This document shows, piece by piece, positions 1-8,312 of a stretch of DNA of 64,000 nucleotides (positions are counted from its first letter, which is position 1; the number at the start of each line of letters is the position of its first letter). Under the pieces are notes generated by a model. The model had not been told where the DNA came from. It saw nothing but the letters and a program-made list of their open reading frames with translations, and did not search any database. The stretch covers positions 620,001 through 684,000 of the forward strand of contig CAVXVO010000005.1 of NCBI GenBank assembly GCA_963765295.1, written 5' to 3'. Position numbers and translations under genes: made by a program. Origin of the DNA: PALSA-612 sp963765295. GTDB taxonomy: Bacteria > Actinomycetota > Thermoleophilia > Gaiellales > Gaiellaceae.

Positions 1-257
1 TGCACCCGCGCTACCGCAAGTTCATCCAGTCCGACTTCGCCGACCTCAAGAATCACTCCGTTCGCGGCCAGGGGATTCCGGTCTACGCCGCCGAGTTCCT
101 GCGTGAGTTCGCCGGCGAGGGCCCCTGGGCGCACCTGGACATCGCCGGCTCGGCCTTCCTGACCTGGTCCCGAGGCGACTATCTCTCCCAGCGAGGGGGA
201 ACGGGCTACGGCGTCCGGCTCTTGACCGAGCTCGCCACGCGCCTCTCCTCACCGTGA
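1..257 (+). CDS. pepA: Leucyl aminopeptidase (M17), C-terminal fragment
   Basis: Reading frame 3 (codons from base 3) gives 84 residues ending in TGA. The fragment contains DLKN, then PWAHLDIAG, then GTGYGVRLL, which is the usual C-terminal order of M17 cytosolic aminopeptidases (DLxN metal-site region, the PWxHxDIAG core strand and the GATGxGVR tail). The metal-binding lysine and the NTDAEGR motif lie off the left edge. The enzyme removes N-terminal residues from peptides with two divalent metals. Its stop overlaps the GTG start of the next gene by 4 bp, so the two are probably co-transcribed. Confidence 0.85.
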   Translation, partial: HPRYRKFIQSDFADLKNHSVRGQGIPVYAAEFLREFAGEGPWAHLDIAGSAFLTWSRGDYLSQRGGTGYGVRLLTELATRLSSP

Positions 258-1387
258 ACTTCGACCTCTCCGACGAGCACGAGCTGATCCGCCAGACGGT
301 GCGCGACTTCGCCGTCGAGCGGGTCGGCCCCGTCGCCGAGGAGCTCGACCGCGAGCACCGCTTCCCCTACGAGCTCGTCGCCGAGCTGGCCGGGCTCGGA
401 CTGATGGGCATCCCCGTGCCGGAGGAGTACGGCGGCGCGGGTGGGGACACCGTGTCGTACGCGATCGCGATCGAGGAGCTGACCCGCATCGACTCGTCCG
501 TCGCGATCACGGTCGCCGCGCACACCTCCCTCGGGACGATGCCGATCCTCCTCTTCGGCTCGGAGGTCCAGAAGCGCGAGTGGCTCCCCGATCTCGCCTC
601 CGGCCGCAAGCTGGCCGCGTTCGGCCTCACCGAGCCCGGCGCCGGCTCCGACGCCGGTGCCACACAGACACGCGCCGAGCTTCGCGACGGGCAGTGGGTC
701 GTGAACGGCTCGAAGATCTTCATCACGAACGCCGGCACGGACATCAGCGCCTGCGTGACGATCACGGCCCGCACCGGCGACGAGGAGATCTCGAACATCG
801 TCGTCGCGAACGGCACGCCGGGCTACGTGATCTCGGCTCCGATGCAGAAGCTCGGATGGCGCGCCTCCGACACCCGGGAGCTGTCCTTCCAGGACTGCGC
901 CGTCCCGGAGGCCAACCTGCTCGGCGAGCGCGGTCGCGGTTTCGCGCAGTTCCTCGAGATCCTCGACGGCGGGCGCATCTCGGTCGCGGCGATGGGCGTC
1001 GGCCTCGCGCAGGGCGCGTACGACCTCGCGCTCGCCTACGCGAAGGAGCGCCATCAGTTCGGCCGTCCGATCGCGTCCTTCCAGGCGATCCAGTTCAAGC
1101 TCGCCGACATGGCGACGGAGATCGAGGCAGGCCGGCAGCTCGTCTACAAGGCCGCGTGGCTGAAGGACGCGGGCCGCCCATTCGCCCTCGAGGCCGCGAT
1201 GGCGAAGCTGTACACGGGGGAGCTCTCGCAGCGCGCGGTCAACCACGCGCTGCAGATCCACGGCGGCTACGGATTCATGGACGAGTACGCGATCTCACGG
1301 CTCTACCGCGACCAGAAGGTGCTCGAGATCGGCGAGGGCACCAACGAGGTGCAACGCATGGTGATCGCGAAGCACCTGGGTCTGTAG
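254..1387 (+). CDS. Acyl-CoA dehydrogenase
   Basis: 377 residues, the normal length for a short/branched-chain acyl-CoA dehydrogenase. Visible family landmarks are FGLTEPGAGSDAG (FAD/substrate loop), WVVNGSKIFITNA, the RHQFGRPIASFQAIQF helix, QIHGGYGF and a C-terminal IGEGTNEVQRMVIAKHL. The family's catalytic Glu lies in that last IxEGT-type motif. It is an FAD flavoprotein that forms the trans-2,3 double bond in beta-oxidation or branched amino-acid breakdown; substrate chain length cannot be read from sequence. The GTG start overlaps the upstream aminopeptidase stop (GTGA). A second homologue lies at 31134-32315. Confidence 0.93.
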   Translation: MNFDLSDEHELIRQTVRDFAVERVGPVAEELDREHRFPYELVAELAGLGLMGIPVPEEYGGAGGDTVSYAIAIEELTRIDSSVAITVAAHTSLGTMPILLFGSEVQKREWLPDLASGRKLAAFGLTEPGAGSDAGATQTRAELRDGQWVVNGSKIFITNAGTDISACVTITARTGDEEISNIVVANGTPGYVISAPMQKLGWRASDTRELSFQDCAVPEANLLGERGRGFAQFLEILDGGRISVAAMGVGLAQGAYDLALAYAKERHQFGRPIASFQAIQFKLADMATEIEAGRQLVYKAAWLKDAGRPFALEAAMAKLYTGELSQRAVNHALQIHGGYGFMDEYAISRLYRDQKVLEIGEGTNEVQRMVIAKHLGL

Positions 1388-1428
1388 TCGCGACGCTCCT
1401 GATTCGCGTCCCACGCGGAGGAGGCTGC

Positions 1429-1434
1429 TAGCCT
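1429..1434 (+). promoter_or_regulatory. -10 hexamer TAGCCT, leaderless promoter of the MBL-rhodanese gene
   Basis: TAGCCT ends exactly six bases before the GTG at 1441, so transcription would begin at the start codon. The same spacing recurs at ten other genes in the window. Confidence 0.55.
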
Positions 1435-1440
1435 CGCCCG

Positions 1441-2799
1441 GTGCTGTTCTGCCAGTTCGTCGACGACGACCTCGGCTGCGCGTCGTACCTGGTCGGTTGC
1501 GAAGACGCGGGCGAGGCGGTCGTCGTCGACCCGGCGTACGCGATCGAGCAGTACCTGGAGGAGGCGGCCCGGCGCGAGGTCAGGATCGTGCGCGTCCTCG
1601 AGACGCACACGCACGCCGACCACGTCTCCGGCCACGGGCGGCTGGCCCTCGAGCACGGGCTCCCGGTCGCCGTGCACTCGCTGGCAGGCACCGCGTACCC
1701 GTCGGAGCCGCTCGCGGACGGCGACGAGATCGTCGTCGGCAACGTCGCCCTGCGGGTCATCCACACGCCCGGCCACCGGCCCGAGCACTGCTGCTTCGCC
1801 GTCACCGACCTGACCCGGGCCGACGAGCCCTGGCTCCTCCTGACGGGCGACTCGCTCTTCGTCGGCGACGCGGCACGCCCCGATCTCGCGGTCGAGGCCG
1901 AGGAGGGCGCCGAGGGGCTCTTCCACAGCCTGCACCGGCTGCTCGAGCTGAGCGACGGCGTCGAGGTGTATCCGGGCCATGTCGCCGGCTCGCTCTGCGG
2001 GAAGGGCATGAGCTCGAAAGCGTCGACGACGATCGGCTTCGAGCGCCGGTTCAACCCCGCGCTGGCGCTCGCGACCGTGGACGCATTCGTTGCCGAGTCG
2101 GCTGCCGTCTCTGCCCCCCGGCCGCCCAACCTCGAGCGCATCGTCGAGCTCAACCGCGGGCCCTTCCTCGGCGCCGCCCAGCGCGTCGCGAGTGTCGAAA
2201 CAGCGGGCGACGCGCCCGTTCTCGACGTCAGGCCGTTCGACGTCTTCGCCGCCGGCCACCTGCCGGGCGCCGCGAACGTGCCCGTCTCGGGCCATTCGTT
2301 CGCGATCAAAGCCGGCTTCGTGCTCGCGACGTCCGCGCCCCCCGTCGTCCATGCGGCCTCGCTGGACGAGGCGGAGCGTGCCGTCCGCGGCCTGCGCTCC
2401 GTCGGGTTCCTCGAGCTCGCAGGCGTACTCGTCGACCCCGTCGCAGGGTCGACGGCCATCCTCGCCCCCGTCCAGCTCGAGGACGTCGAAGCACTCCTTG
2501 CCGACGGCTCGGCGGAACTCGTCGACGTCCGCGAGGAGAGCGAGCGCGAGGAATCCCCGCTCCCCGGAAGCCGCCACGTCCCGTACCGCCTCGCGGGCGA
2601 ACTCGGGGACGGCCTGCCGTCCGACCGCACGCTGATCACGGTCTGCGAGAGCGGCGCGCGTGCCGCCGTCGCGGCCAGCGTCCTCTCTGCCCACGGCCTC
2701 GACGCACGGCCGCTCGTCCACGCGGGCGTCCCGGAGCTGCAGGCAGGCCGGAGCGCCCAGACGTCACACCTTCGGCGCTCGGACGTCACCCACGCGTGA
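1441..2799 (+). CDS. MBL-fold hydrolase with C-terminal rhodanese domains (persulfide dioxygenase-like)
   Basis: 452 residues. An N-terminal metallo-beta-lactamase domain carries THTHADHVSGH (about residues 55-65), HTPGHRPEHCCF, TGDSLFVGDAARPDL and YPGHVAGS, matching the ETHE1/BlsP-type persulfide dioxygenase-rhodanese family. Two rhodanese-like domains follow: the first (about 245-340) lacks a catalytic Cys, and the second (about 345-440) keeps one in TVCESGARAAVA. The likely role is oxidation or transfer of sulfane sulfur. The GTG start is chosen because a TANNNT -10 sits six bases upstream. The 3' end of the gene overlaps the 55-bp element at 2763-2817. Confidence 0.85.
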   Translation: MLFCQFVDDDLGCASYLVGCEDAGEAVVVDPAYAIEQYLEEAARREVRIVRVLETHTHADHVSGHGRLALEHGLPVAVHSLAGTAYPSEPLADGDEIVVGNVALRVIHTPGHRPEHCCFAVTDLTRADEPWLLLTGDSLFVGDAARPDLAVEAEEGAEGLFHSLHRLLELSDGVEVYPGHVAGSLCGKGMSSKASTTIGFERRFNPALALATVDAFVAESAAVSAPRPPNLERIVELNRGPFLGAAQRVASVETAGDAPVLDVRPFDVFAAGHLPGAANVPVSGHSFAIKAGFVLATSAPPVVHAASLDEAERAVRGLRSVGFLELAGVLVDPVAGSTAILAPVQLEDVEALLADGSAELVDVREESEREESPLPGSRHVPYRLAGELGDGLPSDRTLITVCESGARAAVAASVLSAHGLDARPLVHAGVPELQAGRSAQTSHLRRSDVTHA

Positions 2800-2817
2800 C
2801 GGTTTCGCGGCTAGCGT
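2763..2817 (+). promoter_or_regulatory. 55-bp orphan promoter element, copy A
   Basis: Aligns without gaps to 62988-63042 and to the reverse complement of 8214-8268. All three begin GTCACAC, have GTGA...TTTC at positions 34-44 and end in a TANNNT -10 (TAGCGT here, 2812-2817). The motifs fall in an 11-base register. The predicted +1 is 2824. No start codon follows; a hairpin does. It overlaps the last 37 bases of the upstream gene and faces a convergent gene. Confidence 0.6.
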
Positions 2818-2828
2818 TCAGGTAGGGA

Positions 2829-2862
2829 CGCTCGCGCCCCCAACGGGGGGAAGAGGCGAGCG
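2829..2862 (+). terminator. Nested GC hairpin downstream of element A
   Basis: The outer stem pairs CGCTCGC (2829-2835) with GCGAGCG (2856-2862). The inner stem pairs CCCCC (2837-2841) with a GGGGG tract. There is no T tract. It could stop transcription between two convergent genes or fold within a short RNA started by element A. Confidence 0.4.
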
Positions 2863-2891
2863 CCGGCCGGAGCCTGCCCGCGAGCCGAGGC

Positions 2892-4043
2892 TCAGGTCAG
2901 GCGCACGACGTCGTAGCCCCAGCTCCGCATGGTTGCGAGCAGGACCTCGCAGTGCTCCTCGTCGCGGGTGCCGAGCGTCAGCTCGATCCCCGTCTCGGTC
3001 ACGCCGATGTCGAGCCCCTCTCGTCTGTGCTCGACGCCGATCACGTTCATCCGCGCCTCGGTCACGAGCGAGAGCAGCTTGAAGAGCTCGCCCGGGCGGT
3101 CGGGCACGCGGGTGCGGACGACGAGGTAGCGGCCGGCCGCCGAGAGGCCGTGCCGGGCCACCGACATCAGCAGCGTCGCGTCGATGTTGCCGCCCGAGAG
3201 CAGTACGAGCACGGGGCCGTCTCCCGGGATGCGCCCGGCGAGGAGCGCCGCCACGCCGACCGCGCCCGCGCCCTCGACGACGAGCTTCGTCCGCTCGAGC
3301 AGGAGCACGATCGCCTCCGAGATCTCGTCGTCGCTCACCTCGACCATCGCTTCGAGCGCGCCCTCGAGGATCCGGCCGGCCAACTCGCCCGGGTGCTTGA
3401 TCGCGATGCCGTCCGCGATCGTCTGCTCGCGCGCGGCCCGAACACCGATCAGCCGCGTGCCTGGCCGCACGGCCCGGAGCGCGATTGCGATGCCCGACGC
3501 GAGCCCGCCGCCGCCGACCGGCACGATCACGGTTCCCGGATCCGGGACCTGCTCGGCGATCTCGAGCCCGATCGTCCCCTGGCCCGCGATCACCAGCTCG
3601 TCCTCGAACGCGTGGACGAAGGTCGCGCCGGTCGCCTCGACGTGATGCCGAGCCGCGGCGACGGCGTCCTCGAAGCTCGCACCGACCATCTCGACGTCGG
3701 CGCCGTAGCTCCGCGTCGCGTCGACCTTCGCCATGGGCGCGTCCGCCGGGACGAAGATCGTGGCGGCGATCCCGGCCTCCCGCGCCGCCCAGGCGACCGC
3801 CTGGCCGTGATTCCCCGCGCTGGCGCAGACCACGCCGGCTGCGCGCTCGTCCGGGACGAGCGACGAGATCCTGTTGAACGCGCCGCGAATCTTGAACGAG
3901 CCGGTGCGCTGTAGGTTCTCGGCCTTGAGCACGACTTCACGACCGGCCAGACGCGAGAACGTCTCGGATCGGAAGACGGGCGTCACGCGCGCCACACCAT
4001 CGAGCCGGGCGCGCGCCGCCTCGATGTCAGCCGGCCGCGGCAC
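2892..4043 (-). CDS. ilvA: Threonine ammonia-lyase with C-terminal ACT domain
   Basis: 383 residues from a GTG at 4043 (product begins VPRPADIEAARARLDG). The frame stays open further upstream, but that part is antisense-like and would lie inside meaB. GSFKIRGA holds the PLP lysine (about residue 51); SAGNHGQAVAWAA and PVGGGGLASG bind substrate and the PLP phosphate. The last ~75 residues form one ACT domain (YLVVRTRVPDRPGELFKL). Length and the single ACT domain fit the IlvA/TdcB-like lyase that turns threonine into 2-oxobutanoate and ammonia. It overlaps the meaB end by 17 bp and is the last gene of a minus-strand run. A serine/threonine deaminase role is also possible. Confidence 0.88.
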   Translation of the reverse strand: MPRPADIEAARARLDGVARVTPVFRSETFSRLAGREVVLKAENLQRTGSFKIRGAFNRISSLVPDERAAGVVCASAGNHGQAVAWAAREAGIAATIFVPADAPMAKVDATRSYGADVEMVGASFEDAVAAARHHVEATGATFVHAFEDELVIAGQGTIGLEIAEQVPDPGTVIVPVGGGGLASGIAIALRAVRPGTRLIGVRAAREQTIADGIAIKHPGELAGRILEGALEAMVEVSDDEISEAIVLLLERTKLVVEGAGAVGVAALLAGRIPGDGPVLVLLSGGNIDATLLMSVARHGLSAAGRYLVVRTRVPDRPGELFKLLSLVTEARMNVIGVEHRREGLDIGVTETGIELTLGTRDEEHCEVLLATMRSWGYDVVRLT

Positions 4044-5013
4044 CGTCGTCGATGTGGAAGACCTTCTCGAGGATCTCGTGCACCGCCGACAGCGGATCGA
4101 GCTCTCGGCGCTGCACCGCGTCGAGCACGCGCCGCAGCTCCGCGTCGTCGCCGACAGCCTGCACGATGTGCGACTTCGCCCGCGCGGACGCGACGGCGAA
4201 CACCTCCCGCGCCAGGTTCCGCCGCCGACGCTCTTCGAGCAGGTTCTCGTGCTCGAGGTAGGCACGGTGCGACTCGAGCTCGTCCCAGAGCTGTTCGACG
4301 TTCTCGCCGCGTGCGGCCTCCGTGAGCACGATCGGCGGCCGGCGGTCCCGCTCGGGATCGAGCGCGAGGATCGAGCGCACCTCGCTCAGCATCGTCTTCG
4401 CGGCCGGGTTGTCCATCTTGTTCACCGCGATCACGTCCGGAATCTCCATGATCCCCGCCTTCAGCGCCTGGATCGAGTCGCCGGAGCCCGGCATCAACAC
4501 GAGCAGCACCGTGTCGGCGATGCCGATCACCTCGACCTCGCTCTGGCCCGTGCCGACCGTCTCGACGAAGACCACGTCCTTGCCGGCGGCGTCGAGCAGC
4601 AGCACCGCTTGCAGGGTCGCCTCGGCCAGACCGCCGAGATGTCCGCGAGTGCCCATGGAGCGGATGAAGACGCCGGGGTCGAGGAAGTGGTCGGCAAGAC
4701 GGATGCGATCGCCGAGCAAGGCGCCGTGCGAGAAGGGACTGGAGGGATCGACGGACACGACCCCCACCGACAGCCCCCGCGCGCGGACGTAAGGCAGCAG
4801 GGCGGAGATGAGGCTGGACTTCCCGACGCCGGGCGGGCCGGTGACGCCGATGGCGTACGCATGCCCGGTCTGGGGGTAGAGCTCACGGACGACCTCGTCG
4901 GCGAGCGGGTCGGAGTTCTCGACGAGCGATATCGCACGCGCGACCGCTCTCGGGTCGCCGTCGCGCACGCCCTCGACGAGGCGCGCCTGCGTCCAGGTCC
5001 GGCGAGCCGCCAC
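4027..5013 (-). CDS. meaB: Methylmalonyl-CoA mutase-associated GTPase MeaB (ArgK family)
   Basis: 328 residues from a GTG one base after the MFS stop (alternative start at 5061). G3E-type P-loop GTPase: Walker A GPPGVGKSS, VSVDPSSPFS, GALLGDRIRL, VFVETVGTGQSEV and base-recognition AVNKMD. MeaB chaperones adenosylcobalamin-dependent mutases, loading cofactor and protecting methylmalonyl-CoA mutase. No mutase gene is visible nearby. The C-terminus has the helical dimerisation region usual for the family (HEILEKVFHID). Tight packing with the upstream and downstream genes suggests an operon. Confidence 0.92.
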   Translation of the reverse strand: MAARRTWTQARLVEGVRDGDPRAVARAISLVENSDPLADEVVRELYPQTGHAYAIGVTGPPGVGKSSLISALLPYVRARGLSVGVVSVDPSSPFSHGALLGDRIRLADHFLDPGVFIRSMGTRGHLGGLAEATLQAVLLLDAAGKDVVFVETVGTGQSEVEVIGIADTVLLVLMPGSGDSIQALKAGIMEIPDVIAVNKMDNPAAKTMLSEVRSILALDPERDRRPPIVLTEAARGENVEQLWDELESHRAYLEHENLLEERRRRNLAREVFAVASARAKSHIVQAVGDDAELRRVLDAVQRRELDPLSAVHEILEKVFHIDDGAAAG

Positions 5014-5014
5014 G

Positions 5015-6271
5015 CTACGAGGTCGGCGACGCGGCCGGCTCGCGGTGGGACTCGGACTCACTCATCATGCCGAGCCGTCTCGTCATCCCGCGCCCGACGA
5101 CCGCCGCCACGCCGGCGAACACCGCGGCGAGAGCGAAGACCCAACGCGCGCCGAGCGCGGTCGTCACGGGGCCTGCGACGGCCATCCCGAAGCCGAGCAG
5201 CGCGAAGTTGACGCTCATGATCGTCGTGAACGCGCGTCCGCGCAGGCGGTCGGGAGCACCGCGCTGGATCAGCAGCGAGTTGCAGACGATTGCGACACCG
5301 TTACCGGACCCGCCCAGGGCGAGCGCGAGCGCGCCGACCCACACGTTCGGCGACAGCGCTGCGGCGAGCGCTCCGAACGACATCAGCGCCAGACCCGCGC
5401 CGTAGACGAAGGACACGCTCCGGCGCTCGAGCCACGTGCTCGCGTACAGGGCGCCGCAGACCTGCCCGAGGCCGGTTCCGGCCCACAGGAGCCCGTAGCC
5501 GAAGCTGCCCGCGGCGAACGAGACCTTGGCGAGGAAGATCTCGGAGACGTTCACGCCTGCGTTCGCGAGCATGACGAGGTTCCACGAGATGAACACGGCC
5601 AGAAGCGCGCGCGAGCGGAAAACGAGCGAGAACCCGGCCCGCACCTCCGCGAGGTACCCGCCTTCGGACGGGTGCTCGGGTGCCCGCATCCTGGCCGCAG
5701 GGATCGCGGCGAGGAGGAGCGCCGATCCGGCGAAGCTGACCGCGTTCACGGCGTAACACACGTCCGGGCCGGCCGCAGCGACGACGGCGCCGCCGATCAG
5801 CGTGCCGACGACGGTCGTCAGGTGCGCGGTCGAGCGAAGGATCGAATTCGCAGCGGGAAGGTCGACCTCGTCGACGAGGTTCGGCAACCCGGCGTAGGTC
5901 GCCGGCCTGAAGAAGCCCGTGGCAAAGCCCGCCGCTGCGGCGAGCGCGACGATCTGGCCCGGCGTGCCGGCGAAGACCAGCGCAACGAAGACGCCGACGC
6001 TGACGACGTCCGACCCGATCATCAGCCGGCGGCGAGAGAACCGGTCGACGATCGGCCCGAACGCAAGGCCGATCACGACGGCGGGCAGGAAGTCCGCGAT
6101 CAGGAGCGCGCTCACCCACTCGGGCGAGTGCGTCCGGTCGTAGACGTCGACCGTCAGCGCAATGACCGCGAGCCACGTACCGATCCCGGAAACCGTCGTC
6201 GCGAGGAAGAGCGACCGGAACGCCGGCGCTCGATCGAGCAGGCTCAGCTGGCGGCGTGGCCCGGTCAGCAC
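5015..6271 (-). CDS. MFS transporter (MFS_3/EntS-like)
   Basis: 418 residues with about 12 hydrophobic segments. The start LLDRAPAFRSLFLATTVSGIG and the loop PIVDRFSRRRLMIGSD (family motif A region) are typical of MFS_3 exporters related to EntS and macrolide efflux proteins. It likely exports a small molecule by proton antiport; the substrate is unknown. GTG start. A TACCGT hexamer lies about ten bases upstream of it. meaB starts 1 bp after its stop. Confidence 0.85.
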   Translation of the reverse strand: MLTGPRRQLSLLDRAPAFRSLFLATTVSGIGTWLAVIALTVDVYDRTHSPEWVSALLIADFLPAVVIGLAFGPIVDRFSRRRLMIGSDVVSVGVFVALVFAGTPGQIVALAAAAGFATGFFRPATYAGLPNLVDEVDLPAANSILRSTAHLTTVVGTLIGGAVVAAAGPDVCYAVNAVSFAGSALLLAAIPAARMRAPEHPSEGGYLAEVRAGFSLVFRSRALLAVFISWNLVMLANAGVNVSEIFLAKVSFAAGSFGYGLLWAGTGLGQVCGALYASTWLERRSVSFVYGAGLALMSFGALAAALSPNVWVGALALALGGSGNGVAIVCNSLLIQRGAPDRLRGRAFTTIMSVNFALLGFGMAVAGPVTTALGARWVFALAAVFAGVAAVVGRGMTRRLGMMSESESHREPAASPTS

Positions 6272-6293
6272 TGGGACGGAAACGGTAGCGGGG

Positions 6294-7418
6294 TCAGACG
6301 ATCGCTGCCGTGACGCGCCCGAGCGCGGCGGAGAGGAACTCGTGCTCCTCGGGCGTGCCGACCGTCACGCGTATCGCTTCCGGCGCCCCGAACCCGTGCG
6401 TCGGCCGCACGATCGCGCCTTCTCGCAGCAGCCGCTCCTGGAACGGGCGCGAATCCTCGCCGAGCTCGACGAAGACGAAGTTCGCGACCGCGTCCGGGAC
6501 CGGGTCGAGACCGTGCTCTCGCAACACCTGCTCGAGCCCACTCCGACCCTGCGCGTTCAGCTCGCGCCGCCGACCGAGCTCGGCCAGGTCGTCGAGGCTG
6601 GCGAGCGCGGCCTCCTGCGCGGGCGTGGCGACGTCGAACGCCCGGCGCACCTTCGACAGCTCCGTCACGACCCGCGCGGGCGCCACCGCGTAGCCGACGC
6701 GCAGGCCGGCAAGCCCGTAGATCTTCGAGAACGTGCGCAGGACGACGACGTTGCGGCCCCGCGCGAAGTGCTCAGCGACAACGTCCACGTAGTCGTGACT
6801 GTCGATGTACTCGAAGTACGCCTGATCGGCGACCGTGACGACGTGCTCGGGGACGCGCTCGAACCAGGCCTTGACCTCGGCGCGCGTGTTCACCGTGCCC
6901 GTCGGGTTGTTCGGCAGGCAGAGATAGGCGATCTTCGTCCGCGGGCCGATCGCGTCGAGCATCGCGTCGAGGTCGTAGCGGTGGTCGCGCAGCGGCACGA
7001 GACGGGGCGTCGCGCCCAGCTTCCGGGCCGCGATGACGTAGCTGACGAACGAGGGCCAGCAGCACACGATCTCGTCGCCCGGATCGAGGAAGATCTGGGA
7101 CAGGCAGTCGATCAGCCCGTCGGCACCGGCGCCCGTGATCACCTCCTCGAATGCGACACCGTGTCGCTCGGCGAGCGCCGCGCGCAGCCTGTAGGCGCCG
7201 CCGTCCGGGTACCGGTTGAGCTCGGGCGTGGAGCGCGCAATCGCCTCCAGCGCCGCCGGAAACGGCCCGTACGGCCCCTCGTTGGAGGCGAGCTTGACGC
7301 AGCGGGCGATGCCCAGCTCCCGCTGCACCTCCTCCACCGGCTTGCCGGGCTCGTAGGGGACCAGCCCGCGCAGCGCAGCGGAGAACGGGTCTCCCGGGAG
7401 CTCCCTGCGCGCGGTCAT
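6294..7418 (-). CDS. hisC: Histidinol-phosphate aminotransferase
   Basis: 374 residues, class I/II PLP aminotransferase. Landmarks are KLASNEGPYGPFPAALEAI at the N-terminus, YRLRAALAERHGV, ITGAGADGLID, LCLPNNPTGT (Asn/Pro of the cofactor site), ADQAYFEY and TFSKIYGLAGLRVGY, which holds the Schiff-base lysine. It converts imidazole acetol phosphate and glutamate to histidinol phosphate. HisC homologues can also act on aromatic amino acids, and no other his gene is adjacent, so in vivo specificity is open. Confidence 0.9.
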   Translation of the reverse strand: MTARRELPGDPFSAALRGLVPYEPGKPVEEVQRELGIARCVKLASNEGPYGPFPAALEAIARSTPELNRYPDGGAYRLRAALAERHGVAFEEVITGAGADGLIDCLSQIFLDPGDEIVCCWPSFVSYVIAARKLGATPRLVPLRDHRYDLDAMLDAIGPRTKIAYLCLPNNPTGTVNTRAEVKAWFERVPEHVVTVADQAYFEYIDSHDYVDVVAEHFARGRNVVVLRTFSKIYGLAGLRVGYAVAPARVVTELSKVRRAFDVATPAQEAALASLDDLAELGRRRELNAQGRSGLEQVLREHGLDPVPDAVANFVFVELGEDSRPFQERLLREGAIVRPTHGFGAPEAIRVTVGTPEEHEFLSAALGRVTAAIV

Positions 7419-7424
7419 CGCCTG

Positions 7425-7430
7425 ACTCTA
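7425..7430 (-). promoter_or_regulatory. -10 hexamer TAGAGT, leaderless promoter of hisC
   Basis: On the minus strand TAGAGT ends six bases before the ATG of hisC, so the predicted +1 is the start codon. Confidence 0.55.
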
Positions 7431-7504
7431 GCGACGGGGCGGCAGCCGCTTCCCGGTCGGATGGATCGGTCCACCGGAGCCGGTCGACTAGGCTTGGTGT
7501 CCGC

Positions 7505-8116
7505 GTGGCCGAGATCGGACTCTTTCCGCTCGAGCTCGTCCTTCTGCCGACGGAGCGCGTTCCGCTCCATATTTTCGAGCCGCGCTACAAGGAGCTGATC
7601 GGCGAGTGCCTCCGTAGCGGGGACGAGTTCGGCCTCGTGCTCGAGGACGAACAGGGCCGGCGCGAGATCGGGACCCGCGCCGCCGTAGTCGAGGTGCTGC
7701 AGGTGTTCGACGACGGACGGATGAACGTCGTCGTCGAGGGACACGACCGCTTCCGGCTCCTGGAGCTGACGATCGGACGGGAGTTTCTCACCGGCGAGGT
7801 CGAGCCCGTCCACGACGATGACCCGGACGCGCAGGCGGCCGACTCGGAACGCGCGCTCGGGCTCTTCCGCCGGCTCGTCGAGGCGGTCGGCGAGGACGTC
7901 GACGAGCCCGACGGCCGGTCGGGTTCGCTCGCGTTCGAGATCGCGGCGCGGGTCGACTTCGGTATCGAGCCCAAGCAGGAGTTGCTCGAGCTGCTCTCCG
8001 AGCCGGAGCGGCTCAGGCAGCTGTCCGATCTCCTCGAGGGCGCGATCGAGGCTGTCCGCCGCGAGCGCGAAGTCCGCGAGCGCGCAGCGACGAACGGCAA
8101 GGTCTCGCACGGCTGA
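7505..8116 (+). CDS. Lon substrate-binding-domain protein
   Basis: 203 residues, GTG start. IGLFPLELVLLPTERVPLHI followed by FEPRYKELIGECL is the hallmark of the Lon N-terminal (LAN/PUA-like) domain. No ATPase or protease domain follows, so this is a stand-alone LON-domain protein, common in actinobacteria and of unknown role, perhaps in substrate recognition. A TAGGCT -10 lies ten bases upstream. It is followed by a convergent intergenic region holding a 55-bp element and a perfect palindrome. Confidence 0.88.
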   Translation: MAEIGLFPLELVLLPTERVPLHIFEPRYKELIGECLRSGDEFGLVLEDEQGRREIGTRAAVVEVLQVFDDGRMNVVVEGHDRFRLLELTIGREFLTGEVEPVHDDDPDAQAADSERALGLFRRLVEAVGEDVDEPDGRSGSLAFEIAARVDFGIEPKQELLELLSEPERLRQLSDLLEGAIEAVRREREVRERAATNGKVSHG

Positions 8117-8165
8117 CATCGCGAGGCCGGCCGCCGACGCGGCCGTCCCGGCCGGAATGCAGCGC

Positions 8166-8192
8166 GACATCCCCACCCAGGGTGGGGATGTC
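8166..8192. terminator. Perfect 13-bp inverted repeat with a 1-base centre
   Basis: GACATCCCCACCC (8166-8178), then one A, then its exact reverse complement (8180-8192). It lies between convergent genes and has no T tract. As RNA it could fold as a hairpin from either strand; as DNA it could be a dimer-binding operator. It is also immediately downstream of the minus-strand element at 8214-8268. Confidence 0.55.
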
Positions 8193-8213
8193 GTCCACCC
8201 GCCACCCGCGTCG

Positions 8214-8268
8214 AGCGTACCGCCGAAATGCTCACGCGTCTGTGCCGCAGGTGTGACGATTGTGTGAC
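8214..8268 (-). promoter_or_regulatory. 55-bp orphan promoter element, copy C
   Basis: Read on the minus strand it aligns ungapped with copies A and B: GTCACAC at positions 1-7, GTGA...TTTC at 34-44 and -10 TACGCT at 50-55. Here the second 11-base block also starts GTCACAC, giving a direct repeat at 11-base pitch. The predicted +1 (8207) is six bases beyond the -10. There is no start codon; the 27-base palindrome follows. Confidence 0.6.
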
Positions 8269-8312
8269 TTCTCGTCCACAGCCGGCCACGCGGGGCATGT
8301 CGAGCCGGCTCC

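Noticed and set aside
206..1261. 351-codon antisense frame over the acyl-CoA dehydrogenase
   Set aside because: Low-complexity composition and complete overlap with a well-matched enzyme.
4044..4265. Longer threonine ammonia-lyase starting at 4265
   Set aside because: The extra 74 residues lie inside meaB and are Arg/Ser-rich shadow sequence; the GTG at 4043 gives the family length.
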